Below are positions 47,418 to 58,438 of a stretch of DNA of 64,000 bases, piece by piece. The position numbers were made by a program, and so were the translations under genes. Every line of letters starts with the position of its first letter. The first letter of the stretch is position 1. Origin of the DNA: Ciborinia camelliae (lineage: Eukaryota > Ascomycota > Leotiomycetes > Helotiales > Sclerotiniaceae). The notes under the pieces are model-generated. The model searched no databases. It had not been told where the DNA came from and saw only the letters and a list, made by a program, of their open reading frames with translations. The stretch is taken from contig JANPYM010000014.1 in the NCBI GenBank assembly GCA_025890175.1, positions 443,052 to 507,051 of the forward strand, given 5' to 3'.

Positions 47418-47996
47418 ATGTCGCACAGAAGCAACACCACTCCAAAGACCTCTACATCAAAGTTTTTAATGTTTCTAACATTTTCACTTTTGGTATGGGG
47501 AGCCCTTGGACAACCTACTCTCAACTCGACAAACATCAACCACACCTCTCTAGTGGCCGCCCCAACTGCACCCCCTGCACCTGAGACAACCGCTTGGTGT
47601 GGACGCCCCGGACAGCTCTGCAAAGGTAGAATGGCGGCTCGTCGCTCAGCTGCACCCGCTGCGCCTGCAATCGCTGCATCCGAGGGCTCGGAGGCCTCTG
47701 AGGGCTTCGAGGGATCTGAGGGTTCCGATGGCTCTTTCTGGTGCGGACGCCCAGGACAGCCCTGCAAGCGCTCAGCCGCACCCGCTGCACCTGCAATCGC
47801 TGCCTCTGAGGGCTCCGAGGGCTCCGATGGCTCTTTCTGGTGCGGACGCCCAGGACAGCCTTGCAAGCGACGAGCCGCACCCGCTGCACCTGCAATCGCT
47901 GCATCCGAGGGCTCGGAGGCCTCTGAGGGCTTCGAGGGATCTGAGGGTTCCGATGGCTCTTTTTGGTGCGGACGCCCTGGACAACCTTGCAAGTGA
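47418..47996 (+). CDS. ppg1: Alpha-factor-like mating pheromone precursor
   Basis: Single exon, 192 aa, encoding a secreted prepropeptide. A hydrophobic segment FLMFLTFSLLVWGALG (about residues 16-31) is a signal peptide core; the Met at residue 18 would give a more classical one. Four mature units follow: WCGRPGQLC (60-68) and WCGRPGQPC (108-116, 141-149, 183-191). Unit ends carry K or KR(R), Kex2-type sites; spacers of Ala-Pro and Glu-Gly/Ser dipeptides suit dipeptidyl trimming. Each unit has two cysteines seven residues apart around a PGQ turn, the hallmark of filamentous ascomycete alpha pheromones recognised by a Ste2-type receptor. The first unit is deviant (Leu for Pro, followed by KGR). 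The middle spacer lacks nine residues present in the other two. N-glycosylation sites NST and NHT lie in the pro-region. Confidence 0.92.
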   Translation: MSHRSNTTPKTSTSKFLMFLTFSLLVWGALGQPTLNSTNINHTSLVAAPTAPPAPETTAWCGRPGQLCKGRMAARRSAAPAAPAIAASEGSEASEGFEGSEGSDGSFWCGRPGQPCKRSAAPAAPAIAASEGSEGSDGSFWCGRPGQPCKRRAAPAAPAIAASEGSEASEGFEGSEGSDGSFWCGRPGQPCK

Positions 47997-49398
47997 AGCC
48001 TTTCTCCCGACGCCATGAGCCACGGAAACCACTGAGAACCGGGTTCACTAGAAGTCAAGATGACTGACTAAAAAGACTAAGGAAAATGGGGGGCGTTGGG
48101 GGCGTTTTTGCTCTTGGAAAAAAAAACAGAAAACCCAAAAAAAACTCTAAAAACATAAAACCTAGAAAAAAAGATTTACTTTTCGCTTTTTGTTAAAAAA
48201 ACATAAAATCTAAAAAAAATCTTTTTCTCTGTAGATATTTAAATAATAAAATATTTTAATAAAAATTCAATCTTCAAAATGCAAACTTGAAAATTTGATT
48301 ATACTTAGAAAAATTTTAATATATGAAATGAAAAAAAAGAATCTCCATTAGAGCTTAATTTTCTAGTTGAAGTAATGTTATAGAAATAAAGCTTACTTAT
48401 TATCTCTTATTCTGATAAAGATTATATCTATATCTATATAATCTATATCTATCTTAAGGGGTCGCGGCTATATCTGTTCGCTTCCACCCACACCCTCTAG
48501 GCTCTACGTTAACAATACTACTACGGATATACCCCCTTACTATTATTGACCACCTTACTACCGCACACGGGTGAGACCCATCATCATCCCTGAGATGATC
48601 TAACTCATATACTTACTAAATAATCCGAGTGAAAAATAAGACGTTATTATAACTCGCATATAATATTATGGTACTCTTCAAGTAGATGAAGAAAAGCAAA
48701 CAGTCTCTTCATCTCTCTAATCTCATAGCAGAAAACCAGGTTGTTACAGTTGGTACTCCCACTCAAAAATTCCAACGAAGAGAGAAGAAACAGCATTTAG
48801 CAGACCATCCCATCTAGCATTCCTTGCATAGGCTTCCCCTGATCCCTTTTGTGTTTCAGCAGTCACGATCGAGGAATCGAGAACTCCACCGTCTCTGCAT
48901 ATCCGACTTGTTGCCAATAAAAACACCAGCTGCTATGATTTCTGGTTTGCGACATTGTTTGAATATTGTGGAGGAGTTTGCCAGTAGGTAGGCTTGGTTT
49001 CATCATGAGCATGTTCTTCATTGCTTCATGGAAGTGCACTTGCACTTATTGATGTATATCTATGAATATAGGCACTGACAACGTCGTTATCAATAAAAGA
49101 ATATGAATCCAATCCATATTATTAAATAAACCACGCCATCGAATTTATATTTATATACTAGTATAAATTCAATTCCCCCCAAGAAGTTAACAATCATCTC
49201 CTAGAAAGAAGACAAACCCTCTCCATACCCGGATTGAGCATCTTCGGGACTCCCCTTATCACTCATCACCTCAATTCGAGGCTTCAATTAGTCCTCTGGT
49301 CATGGAAATTCCTCATCTCATAAAGTCGCTAAAGGAAATTGATAAAGGTGCGGATGTTGAACAAACAGAATTGTTACGACGATTAATATTCTGGTAGT
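47997..49398. other. Gene-free end of the island
   Basis: A-rich 3' flank of the pheromone gene, TATCTA microsatellite near 48427-48455, and GC-rich debris at 48460-48600. From 49302 a short frame (MEIPHLIKSLKEIDKGADVE) runs up to the MITE at 49399 and may be a gene fragment. Confidence 0.45.
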
Positions 49399-49878
49399 CA
49401 GGGTTGGGCAAAAAAGGTAGGGGTTTTCGGGGTATACCCGGGTATACCCGGGTAGAAATCGAAGGGTTACCACCCTACTATATTCTACAGAGTAGGGTGA
49501 AAACCCTATAAAATCTTGAAGACTACGGGTATACCCAACGGGTATAAACACGTGAAACTAGTATTGCGAAAAATATAGATGCTTGATATTTCAGGTATTG
49601 ATTTAAGCCGTATTCATTATTTAGGTACTGCTGTAATAGGAAAGGTTGATTTTTTGATATTTTAGCTTGAGGTATTTGATGATTTTGATTTACTTATATA
49701 ATTAAGAGTAATTTTAACTTTGAATAGGTAATAATTATATAGAACGATTATATGATATATACCCGCGGATATACCCGTACCCGCCGGATTTATAAGGTCA
49801 TCCTGCTAAATCCTACAGGGTAGGGTAAATACCCTATAGGGTCAAAAATCCCGGGTAGGGTACAGGTGCCCAACCCTG
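49399..49878. mobile_element. hAT-type MITE, CAGGGTTGGGCA termini
   Basis: 480 bp with 12-bp perfect terminal inverted repeats CAGGGTTGGGCA / TGCCCAACCCTG. The flanking 8-mers CTGGTAGT and GCGGCAGT agree at five of eight positions, two of the three differences being C/T, consistent with a decayed 8-bp duplication. The interior is rich in GGGTATACCCG palindromes and has no transposase. Confidence 0.85.
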
Positions 49879-52268
49879 GCGGCAGTCCTTCACTGGAACA
49901 ATACCTCAGTTCTCTTGACTTCGGTGCGGAAATTCTTCAGAATGTTGTTCTTGAAATTGACAAAATCAGTCAATATTTGGACGTCTGCACTTACTTGTTG
50001 AAGCTATGTCGTAAGCCAAACTATCAACTTCTTTTCTGTAACATCGTTTTCGAGTACCTTGTTTCTTCACAAGCATCTTATCCCAATGGGAAATGGAGCA
50101 AGTGCGAAATATCATATCTATGGCGGGATACAGCTAATCCTCTCCTATGAACAAAGCCCTAGAGACCCCGCACCGAGGTGTATAATAAGATCCAGGAAAT
50201 CCGCCTGTTTCCTATGTAATGTATATTCATCAGAAAACATGGTAAATTCCCCATCTCACATTCCCACAAGTTTTGTGTGGGAAATGGACGGTACCCGAAG
50301 AATTTTGGATGACGAGATTTCATATCAAAAAGCTGGATCAAATTAAATCTGAATGATGCGAGTTGCGAGATACTTGATCTGGCGAAAACCAGGAAACGTC
50401 CCGTCAAACGTGACATGAGAGTCACGGTGCGGAAAGCAGAATCCACTTATTGATGCTTCCGAAAAGTGCCAGATCATCTAAACAGAGTCTTCCAAATATC
50501 TCCGAGGAGCCGTATCCATTCAATCCGGATCCTTCGAGACCGGGAGGAATCGATAGAAAAGAAGTATCCCGGTAGATCGAGTGTCGCAGAATTTTCCGCC
50601 GCGGGAACCATCAAAAAACATGATGGCGATTCCGAGCAGCTTGGTAAATAACAAAATAAAAGAACCCACAAAACCAACCTCAACACTAACTAGTCTTCAA
50701 GCAATCTTCCAAATAAAATCACCATTGCACGCACCTCCCCCTCTATGATATTACCATTACCATCAATCCAGATCGACAACGAAACTCAAAAAAGCCGATT
50801 TATGTAATTACTCCCAATCCCAAAATCGCCAAGTCCAATACCAATAATAGAAGAACCACCAATCAAACAAACCCGATGAAATGCTCCAGCAATCTCCAAA
50901 TCCAAGTAAGTGATCACCCCACCCCATCTTCCTTCCCCTTTATAGCACACCAGCCTGACCTATAACACCAAGTAAAATCGAGCCCGTCGAGTCGAAATCC
51001 AAACCCAAGAAGAACCCGAATCAAAATCCCGCCCATCCGACTACACACCTCCACCTCCACCTCCACGTTCCGGAAAGTCGCCCACGAATTCTCCAGAGAT
51101 CTCGATGTGGGAACCCTGATCTAAAGTTCCCCGACTACACTACACATCACCTCGATCTCTCAATCCCTCTCTCAAACCGCCGGGCGCATTTTACTCTCAA
51201 TATCTCATTCCCATGGATAGGTAGGTACATACATACTGGTATACATACCCTCTTTATTGGAAACGGAGAATTCATACCTACTTATACCTATATATACACC
51301 TATATATATATTCGACACTCCCGATATGATGAAAGAATTTTATCCACATCAACATGACTCAGCGATCCCGATCCCGATTGAAATGCAAATCCCCATCCCC
51401 CACCCCAACCAAAGAAAATTGAAACCCGCACAATTTCGCATCCCAAGTTCCAACTCCCAACTCCCAACTCCCCACCATCATCTATCAAATCTATAAAATA
51501 TAATTTTATAGAATCTTTATTTTATAGAATACGATCTAGGGATTCATATCTCATATCTCATATCTCACGTATCCGTCCGGGCCCTAGCACACAGCCTGTA
51601 GGTCATGAAAGCAGAGGCATTTTGAACGTGAAATTTATATTCTATATATATTCTATTCTTTTTTTTAATTGTTTAGCTAGGTATCCCAGTTAATCGATCA
51701 TTCCCAGATGCGTATCTACTGTAGGAGGTAGGTAGGTAAGGCGGAAGGAGGAAGGAGGAGGAGGAGGGAGAGTCTCCGATTTCAATAGCTAGGTAGCTAG
51801 CTAGGTGATACCGTGACAGCCTGGTGCTCTGGTAGAAAGTGGAAAATAGAAGGGAGGAAAGAAAGAAGAAAAGAAGGAAGAAGGAAAGAGGAATCCAGAG
51901 GAATGAATCGACCATGTAAATGACTCATGGTGAGAAATATATAGACTATATTCATTCACTGCAGAAGGGATGAGATGGGATGGAGTGGTCATGAGTCGGT
52001 GGGATCTCGGAGAAGAAATATACACATCGACAAACATCTACCGATCCAAAATACTACGAATCATGCATGGTATGCATTGAGGATAAATGAACTACCTACC
52101 TACCTACTTCCCTACCTCCCTACCTACCATTCATTCCTTCATTTATTTTCCCACCACAACAACATATCTTCAATCCCCTCCCCCCTAAATCCCCCCCATC
52201 TCCCCCATCTCCCCCAATCCCCCCCTTCCTCTCTCCCTCCGCCAATCCCCCTCCCCCTTCCCTCCCCC
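49879..52268. other. Gene-free region with possible gene fragment
   Basis: Right of the MITE, a frame from about 49879 to 50150 reads SPSLEQYLSSLDFGAEILQN and is protein-like, but has no start or partner of known type. The rest contains TAGGTA clusters, TATA repeats near 51290-51312, and an extensive purine/pyrimidine-rich block at 51720-52268 that ends at an assembly gap. Confidence 0.4.
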
Positions 52269-52278
52269 NNNNNNNNNN
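52269..52278. other. Assembly gap (10 N)
   Basis: Ten Ns within a C-rich tract, seven bases beyond the stop codon of the chitinase gene, so its coding region is intact but the 3' flank is uncertain. Confidence 0.99.
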
Positions 52279-52285
52279 CCCACCC

Positions 52286-54413
52286 CTAAAACCCCCTCCT
52301 CAAATTCTCAAACCGACTCTCGGGGTACACGATACAATTTTGAGTTCGCTGAAGGAAACCCAAGACGTGCACCACATGATGGATGAGGGATTTATCGGGG
52401 GAGGGGTGATCGGCGGAGGATTCCCACCACTGGAGTTGTGTGTTGTTAGTGAGGAGGGAGGAAGGAGGAGGGAGGAATGTGGGAGGAGGAATGTGGGAGG
52501 GAGGTTGAGAGGGGGGAGGAATGTGGGAGGGAGGGAGAGGAGAAGGGGAGTGGGGAGTGGGGAGGGGAAATAATGAGAGGGAAAAAAAACATACCATAGC
52601 GCCACCGAGACCTCTTTGTTTAATATAATGAGCTTTCTTCCGGGCGATTTCTACCGTGTCGTATGAGATGAGGGTTTTGGTGTTTTCATCATATGCTGTG
52701 ATTTTGATGTCTTGTTAGCTTTTATTTGCATTTCTCTTTCGTAATATCTTGTTTTTATGTTTGTTTGTTTGTTCGTTTGTCTTTCTCTCCTAGCAAAACA
52801 TAGTAAGGTAGCCTCCAGCCTCACCCCAAACATACACGAAGCCAAAGAAACCTCCCAAAAGAAATCAAGCAAAAGAGAAAAAGAGCCAACTCACAATAAC
52901 TAGCACAAGCCTCGTGATCCACGAATTCCCTCGCGCCTTCATGAGGCAATTTTTTAAAATCATGCACGCCATTCTCCCACGTCCCTTCGCCCACCCCCTG
53001 AAACGGGTGACCCAAGCCCTCAGTCCCCTGAAACGCCCTCCCATAAATCGGCATGCCGAGAACAATCTTATGACCCTGCACGCCCCGGGCTTCATAAGCC
53101 CGGACGGCATGTTCCGTGTTAAACGGCGTGGAGTCTGGAATCTGTTGACTCGGGTGCAGATTCGCCTGGTGACCGGTGACGGTATCCCAACTTCCCGCAT
53201 AATCATACGCCATCAGGTTCCAGAAATCGAGATATGCGTCCATGCCGCGCACATCCATGTTGTTGTAATTTTGCGGGCCAGCCGGACACGCGACGGTGAG
53301 TTCAAAGTGGTGGGGGTGGGGAAGAGTGTTGGAGTAGCGATCCATGGCTTCTCGGCATTCTTTCAAGAGCAAGACGTAATCTCGTGCTTCGTCGGTGTTC
53401 TTGGGATATTCCCAATCGATATCGAGACCATCGAATCCCAAATTCTTAATCAAATCCACTGCACTCTCCGCAAACTTCCTCCTCCCGCTTTCGCTCGAAG
53501 CTGGTTGCGCGAAATTGGACGAATATGTCCATCCTCCAATACTGAGCAAGACCTTCAGAGATCGATTTCGGGACTTGAGGATATTGAGTTGTTTGAGACA
53601 ACCATATAAGTTAGTACCAACATCATTCCAAGAATCACCATCGAAATGAATATCAGTATCGGCCCAGCCGTCAGTCATGTATACTTCGCCGGATTCGGGA
53701 CGGACATTAGCGAAGGCGTAAAGGATGTGAGTTAACTTTTCGGCGGGGAGTTCTTGGGGGAAATGTTTGCGGCCATAGATTGCCCACTGGGAGATTGGTT
53801 AGTATTTGTTTTATGATATTTCTCGTGTGTTCTCATTCATCCTCCTCCTCAAGGTTGTTGAGCTGAGCCGTTGGTGTAAATCACGAGATCATCGTGTACA
53901 CTTGTACAGGATAAATCGATGTTTCACTACCTCTTAGAAAGTGGTATCAACCCCCCTCTTTCATTCTCTCATTTCCCCATCTCCCCATTTTCCAAAACCC
54001 ATCCTCACATCACCAAGCATCTCTTACCAACCACCGCAAGCCCCCCTCCCAAAAACAAAAAAATAAACCAAACCAATGCCCCAGCCATCCTGTAGGTACC
54101 TAGGTACCCAGGGTAATCTTACATTAACAAAATACGCGACCGCGCGAAAGCCATCACCACCACCCATATTATCTACCGTCTGAAATATTCCGCTCTGATC
54201 CAGGCCAAATTGAGCTTCCTCCGTTGAAAGAATCCCCTGATTCTGATGTCCTTTAACAGTCTCACCAAATCCAAATCCAAATCCAAATCCAAGATTCCAA
54301 ATATCTCCGTCACCGTACCGCAATAAAGCGACAACCAAGAAGAAGAAGAGAGGTAAGGATAAGGATATGATGGAGAAAAGGATGATCTTATGGATCTTTT
54401 TAACGTGTGCCAC
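52286..54413 (-). CDS. GH18 (class V) chitinase, signal-anchored
   Basis: Four exons on the minus strand (54413-54123, 53786-52895, 52695-52595, 52429-52286) close in frame to 475 aa. GH18 landmarks: [19 protein letters not shown] at the first junction, SIGGW (179-183), the catalytic DGLDIDWE (216-223, acid E223), [11 protein letters not shown] (288-298), MPIYGRAF and the late tryptophan motif [10 protein letters not shown] at the last junction. The N-terminus has a basic MAHVKKIHK then a hydrophobic segment [22 protein letters not shown], more like a type II anchor than a cleavable signal, then a Gly-Phe repeat (GFGFGFGFG) linker. Expected to hydrolyse chitin, perhaps at the cell surface in wall remodelling. 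Introns are 336, 199 and 165 nt. Confidence 0.93.
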
Positions 54414-55885
54414 TTTGGATATCTGGTGTGGTCAGGTATCTTGGGGATTTTAATGCTGGAGATTTAGATAATGAATGAGGTTGCTGGGAGATGATTGATG
54501 ATAAATAGATATCGTATCCTATTTATAGGTAAAACAATCGACAATCCAATCAACAATCAACAATCCACTTCACTGCAGCTATATCTATCGGTGAACAAAT
54601 AACCAAATAAATAAATAAAAAGGAATCAACAACATCCATTCACGTTAAAAATGATGAGGGGCAAGTAAGGTCGGTATTTATCAGCTGGTAGTAAGTGGCT
54701 GAATCCGATTAATCCAATCCAATTAATCCAATCCAATCCAATCTTCCCCGCAGAGACCCCGCAGGGCTGAGTCTTCAGAAGAGAAGACTGAAGAGCGATG
54801 ACGAAAGAGAATGCAAGGGTTTTGGGCTTGTACACGTTGATGCGCATATGGGTATATGGGTATTGCAACATTATTAGCAACTGCAACTGCAATGGCAATA
54901 TTTAAGTCAACTAACTGATTGATCCTCATTGGTGTGGTATTGTTTTCTTGGTTTCATTTATATCAAACATATCAATGATTATCAAATGCAATTATTGGGG
55001 TGGGGTTAGGGTGCCTTGTATTTTAATTGTAGTTTGTAGGTACCTATTGTTTCTTGCGGCTTTTCGTATGGATCTTCATACCCCGTCATAATATACTTCC
55101 AAGATTTCCATACATATATCCATAACCTACCTACCATATCTTCACACTCTGATATACTATACAAATCCAATCCTATTATATCCCATCCCATCCTATTACC
55201 ATCCCATCCCATCACCATCCCATCCCATCACTATCTCATCCCATCACCATCCCATCCCATTATCATTTCATTTTATTACCATCCCATCCCATCCCATTTT
55301 ATCCCATCATCAACTAATCCCATCCCATCTCATCCAATCCCCTCCCATTCATCATCCCCAATCCTATCCTTAAGACAGACAGATAGACAGACTCCAACTT
55401 ATAACTTTATAAATAAAATCCATCCATCCATACTATCCATCCATCCACCCATAAATACACAACACACACAACACATCCCTACCTACCTAGGTATCTCCCT
55501 ATCAATATAACAACTCTTCTCTTCTCTCCACCTCATCTCATCTCTCCGCCCCATAATTCCACTGCACCGCCCTCCACCGCCCTCCACCGCACAGCACCTC
55601 CTTTCTTAGCCTTCACATATCAGAAATGCTAGAAATGCTAGAAATGCTACCCAGAAATGCTACCTAGAAATATATATCATCACCATCATCACTATCGTGG
55701 CTGAAGTTATAGGTACTATATATATATATATATATGCATATATAAATGGACGAGTATGTGTCTACGGAGATACGATAATGTGAAACGTGGAAAGTGTGGA
55801 TGATAGTGATGATAATAAGAATAAGAATATATGTGTATTCAAAAACAAAAAGAAGAATCATGTTGTCTATGGATCTTATCTTATC
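54414..55885. other. Intergenic region with simple repeats
   Basis: Between two minus-strand genes. Contains AATCCAATCCAATC-type repeats at 54708-54740, an extended CATCCCATCC/CATCACC repeat block at about 55175-55345, CATCCATC at 55420-55445, a (GAAATGCTA)n run at 55622-55668, and (AT)n at 55718-55735. No supported gene. Confidence 0.5.
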
Positions 55886-57061
55886 TCATCGATCTTTCGA
55901 TGTATATTTATCCTTCTGATTCTCCTTCTCCGATTGATATACCACCAATTCTTTCCCCTTGCCATCCCTATCACGATCCCGATCCCTATCCCTATCCCGA
56001 TCTAGATTCGAGAACCCCCTCCTCTCACCATCCGCCCCAAACTCCCCCCTCTGCCTCAAAAACCCCACGATCCTCTCCTCCCGACTCCCAAGCACCAACC
56101 TCTCCTCCCTCGCGCCCCTCCTCTCCCTCAACTCCCTACTCATCCTCTCCTGCAACCCATCCCTCTCCCTCTGTTCAGCGCACCCGACCACGGAGCTCTC
56201 CAACCTCGAGAGCTGACCCAGCGCCCCCACCACCACGAAGAGAGCGATGAGCAAGACGAACGCCCCATTAGATACGAACCGGGGTTCCTGCGTGGCTTCT
56301 CCCGCGTCGCGTTTATACCAAGCTTCCCAATCCTCCCACGTGGCGTTGCGGCTGGGTCCCTCGGGACCCCGCCAGCCGTGGCCATCTTCGTGGGTGTCGC
56401 GCGGGGCGAGAACTTCGGGTCGTCCGTTCCATCCGGCGCCGTAGGTATCGTATGCGCTGCGTTTGACGGGGTCGGAAAGAATATCATTCGCCTTGACGAT
56501 TAATCGATATCTTTCTAATTTCGTATTGGGATCCAAGGATAATTCTGATGGCGATTCCGATTCTGATTCCCTTTTCAATCCCTCATTTGTATGTGTATTG
56601 ATTTTGGCATTTGCCTCGACACCATCATGGTGATGATGATGATGATGATGATGATATGTATCCGGATGATAAAGTTTAACCAATTCATAAAACCGTCGTT
56701 TCGAATACGGAGAACCCTTTTTCTGATTAAAGATTTGATATGGGGTAGGAATCATCGTACGGGATGATAATTCAGGCCATCGTAATCTCTCTTCGTGTGG
56801 ATGTAGGCGTTCATTTTGATTTTGCTTTGATTTTCCTATCGAGGAGTATTTACGTCGGTGGTTTTGCCATGTAAATGGAAATGTAAATGGAGATGGGAAA
56901 GGATGAAATAATGACGTCGTTAATTGATCTTGACTCGAGCATCGTACATGAGAGCATATCAATTGTGACTGCGATTGCAAATTACTGCATGGTGAAAGTA
57001 AAATTCCTGACTTCTTTAGCATATTGGCATTCATCAATTGCGGCAGAGAGTCAGTTATCAT
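55886..57061 (-). CDS. J-domain (DnaJ-like) membrane protein
   Basis: Single exon, 391 aa. A J domain begins at TPYQIFNQKKGSPYSKRRFY with the HPD motif at 132-134, the Hsp70-stimulating tripeptide, and resumes at LERYRLIVKANDILSDPVKR and SAYDTYG. Directly after HPD is a run of nine His (137-145) and about 35 further polar residues, an enlarged loop before the last helices. A single TM segment (AFVLLIALFVVVGALGQL, about 267-284) follows. The tail is long, Arg/Glu-rich and coiled-coil-like, ending in an (Asp-Arg)n stretch. The N-terminal 90 residues are basic and Ser-rich, compatible with mitochondrial import; a Jid1-type inner-membrane co-chaperone is one possibility. Alternative starts are Met10, Met12-14. 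Confidence 0.82.
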   Translation of the reverse strand: MITDSLPQLMNANMLKKSGILLSPCSNLQSQSQLICSHVRCSSQDQLTTSLFHPFPSPFTFPFTWQNHRRKYSSIGKSKQNQNERLHPHEERLRWPELSSRTMIPTPYQIFNQKKGSPYSKRRFYELVKLYHPDTYHHHHHHHHHDGVEANAKINTHTNEGLKRESESESPSELSLDPNTKLERYRLIVKANDILSDPVKRSAYDTYGAGWNGRPEVLAPRDTHEDGHGWRGPEGPSRNATWEDWEAWYKRDAGEATQEPRFVSNGAFVLLIALFVVVGALGQLSRLESSVVGCAEQRERDGLQERMSRELRERRGAREERLVLGSREERIVGFLRQRGEFGADGERRGFSNLDRDRDRDRDRDRDGKGKELVVYQSEKENQKDKYTSKDR

Positions 57062-58438
57062 ACGATCACCGACACGATGTGACCATATTGAGAAGAAGAC
57101 GACGTTTGATGTTTGTGTTCCAAGCTTTCTTCTCGAAATGTTATGTTCTAGTATCGATATCCGCGCTTTCTCGGAAGCTTGTCTAGATCATTGATCTAAG
57201 TATGGTGGCCCTAAGAGACTATTTACGACATATCATAGGTACCAATAGAATAATAAAAAGAATATTATGATTTATTTTCCGATCTTTTTAAGTGATAATT
57301 TGATATTCAAGATTGAAGTTTAATCTTCGATTTTTATGTCTATCTGTTGGAAAGCAGTGAATTAGGCTTACAAATACACTGTAATTAATACTAGCACTTT
57401 AGCTGTAGCTTCAATTAATCAACCTGATCCTCTACAACATACTATATTTTCACACTATCATTAAAATACTAGCCACGAATTATCCAGGCAATAAGTTATT
57501 TATTATGACGGAAGAGTAGGTAAAAACAAATGTCTTATATACTGGCAACCTTTCTCAATAAAAATCGCACATATGATCTTCACAGTCAAGCACAGTCAAG
57601 ATCAACACTATTATGAGGAACTTTTCAAAAAATATTACTACTCATTCGTGATATTACATTTAAGATTTTTCATCTTGTCCCCGTCCTTACCCCCTATCCT
57701 TATATGAAGAAGGACCGGACCTAACCTAACGCGCCTGCGCCTATCACACAATCATATCCATGCCTTGTTGTGTGCATTCGCATTTGTTTGCGTTTCCTTT
57801 CCCAAAAAGAAATCCCATCCATCCATCCGCCCATCCGCCCATCCATCCATCCCAGCAAAAAAAGGAAAGAGGATAGACATAATCGACATGCATCCAGTAA
57901 ATCCCCCATCTTTCCTTCCCTTCCCAATCCCAACCTCATATCTTCAGTAAACATCATTTCAAGGTAGAGAATCTCCCTTGACTCATATCCCCCTCCGAGT
58001 AATTGCAAAATTCCATCATATCACTCCTCCGGACCAGCCAGACCAAACATCTTCAGCTTCTCGCTCCAAATGATTTGCTCTTCACCCCGAAGAAGGCACC
58101 CGAACAAGAACCAAAGAAAAAAAGATCAAACGCGCAAGAAATTCCACAACCACCACCCATTAAACAAGATATATCGAGGGAAATTAAACAAAGAGAAAGA
58201 GGTATAAAGCTTGTGTCTGCACAATATCGGGAAATTGTCATATACGCCATCAAACCATGCCACCAGGTATATCGAGATCAAAAAACACAACTCCTATGAT
58301 CCGCCACCCAGTACTTTCGGTGGCCTTAGAGGTATAAAAGAATGTTCATACAGCCTGCAATCGAGATAATAATCGGAAGCAGGTAATTCCATTGAAGGAA
58401 ATGCATCCATGATGATGAGGATGCGGGATGGTTTGGAT
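57062..58438. other. Intergenic region
   Basis: No supported gene. AT-rich from 57230 to 57670, then a CATCCATCCGCC repeat block at 57806-57852. Plus-strand frames here are low-complexity. Confidence 0.5.

Noticed and set aside
47369..48058. Minus-strand frame of 229 codons over the pheromone gene
   Set aside because: It is the antisense shadow of the pheromone precursor repeats; the plus strand has the signal peptide, mature peptide and processing sites.
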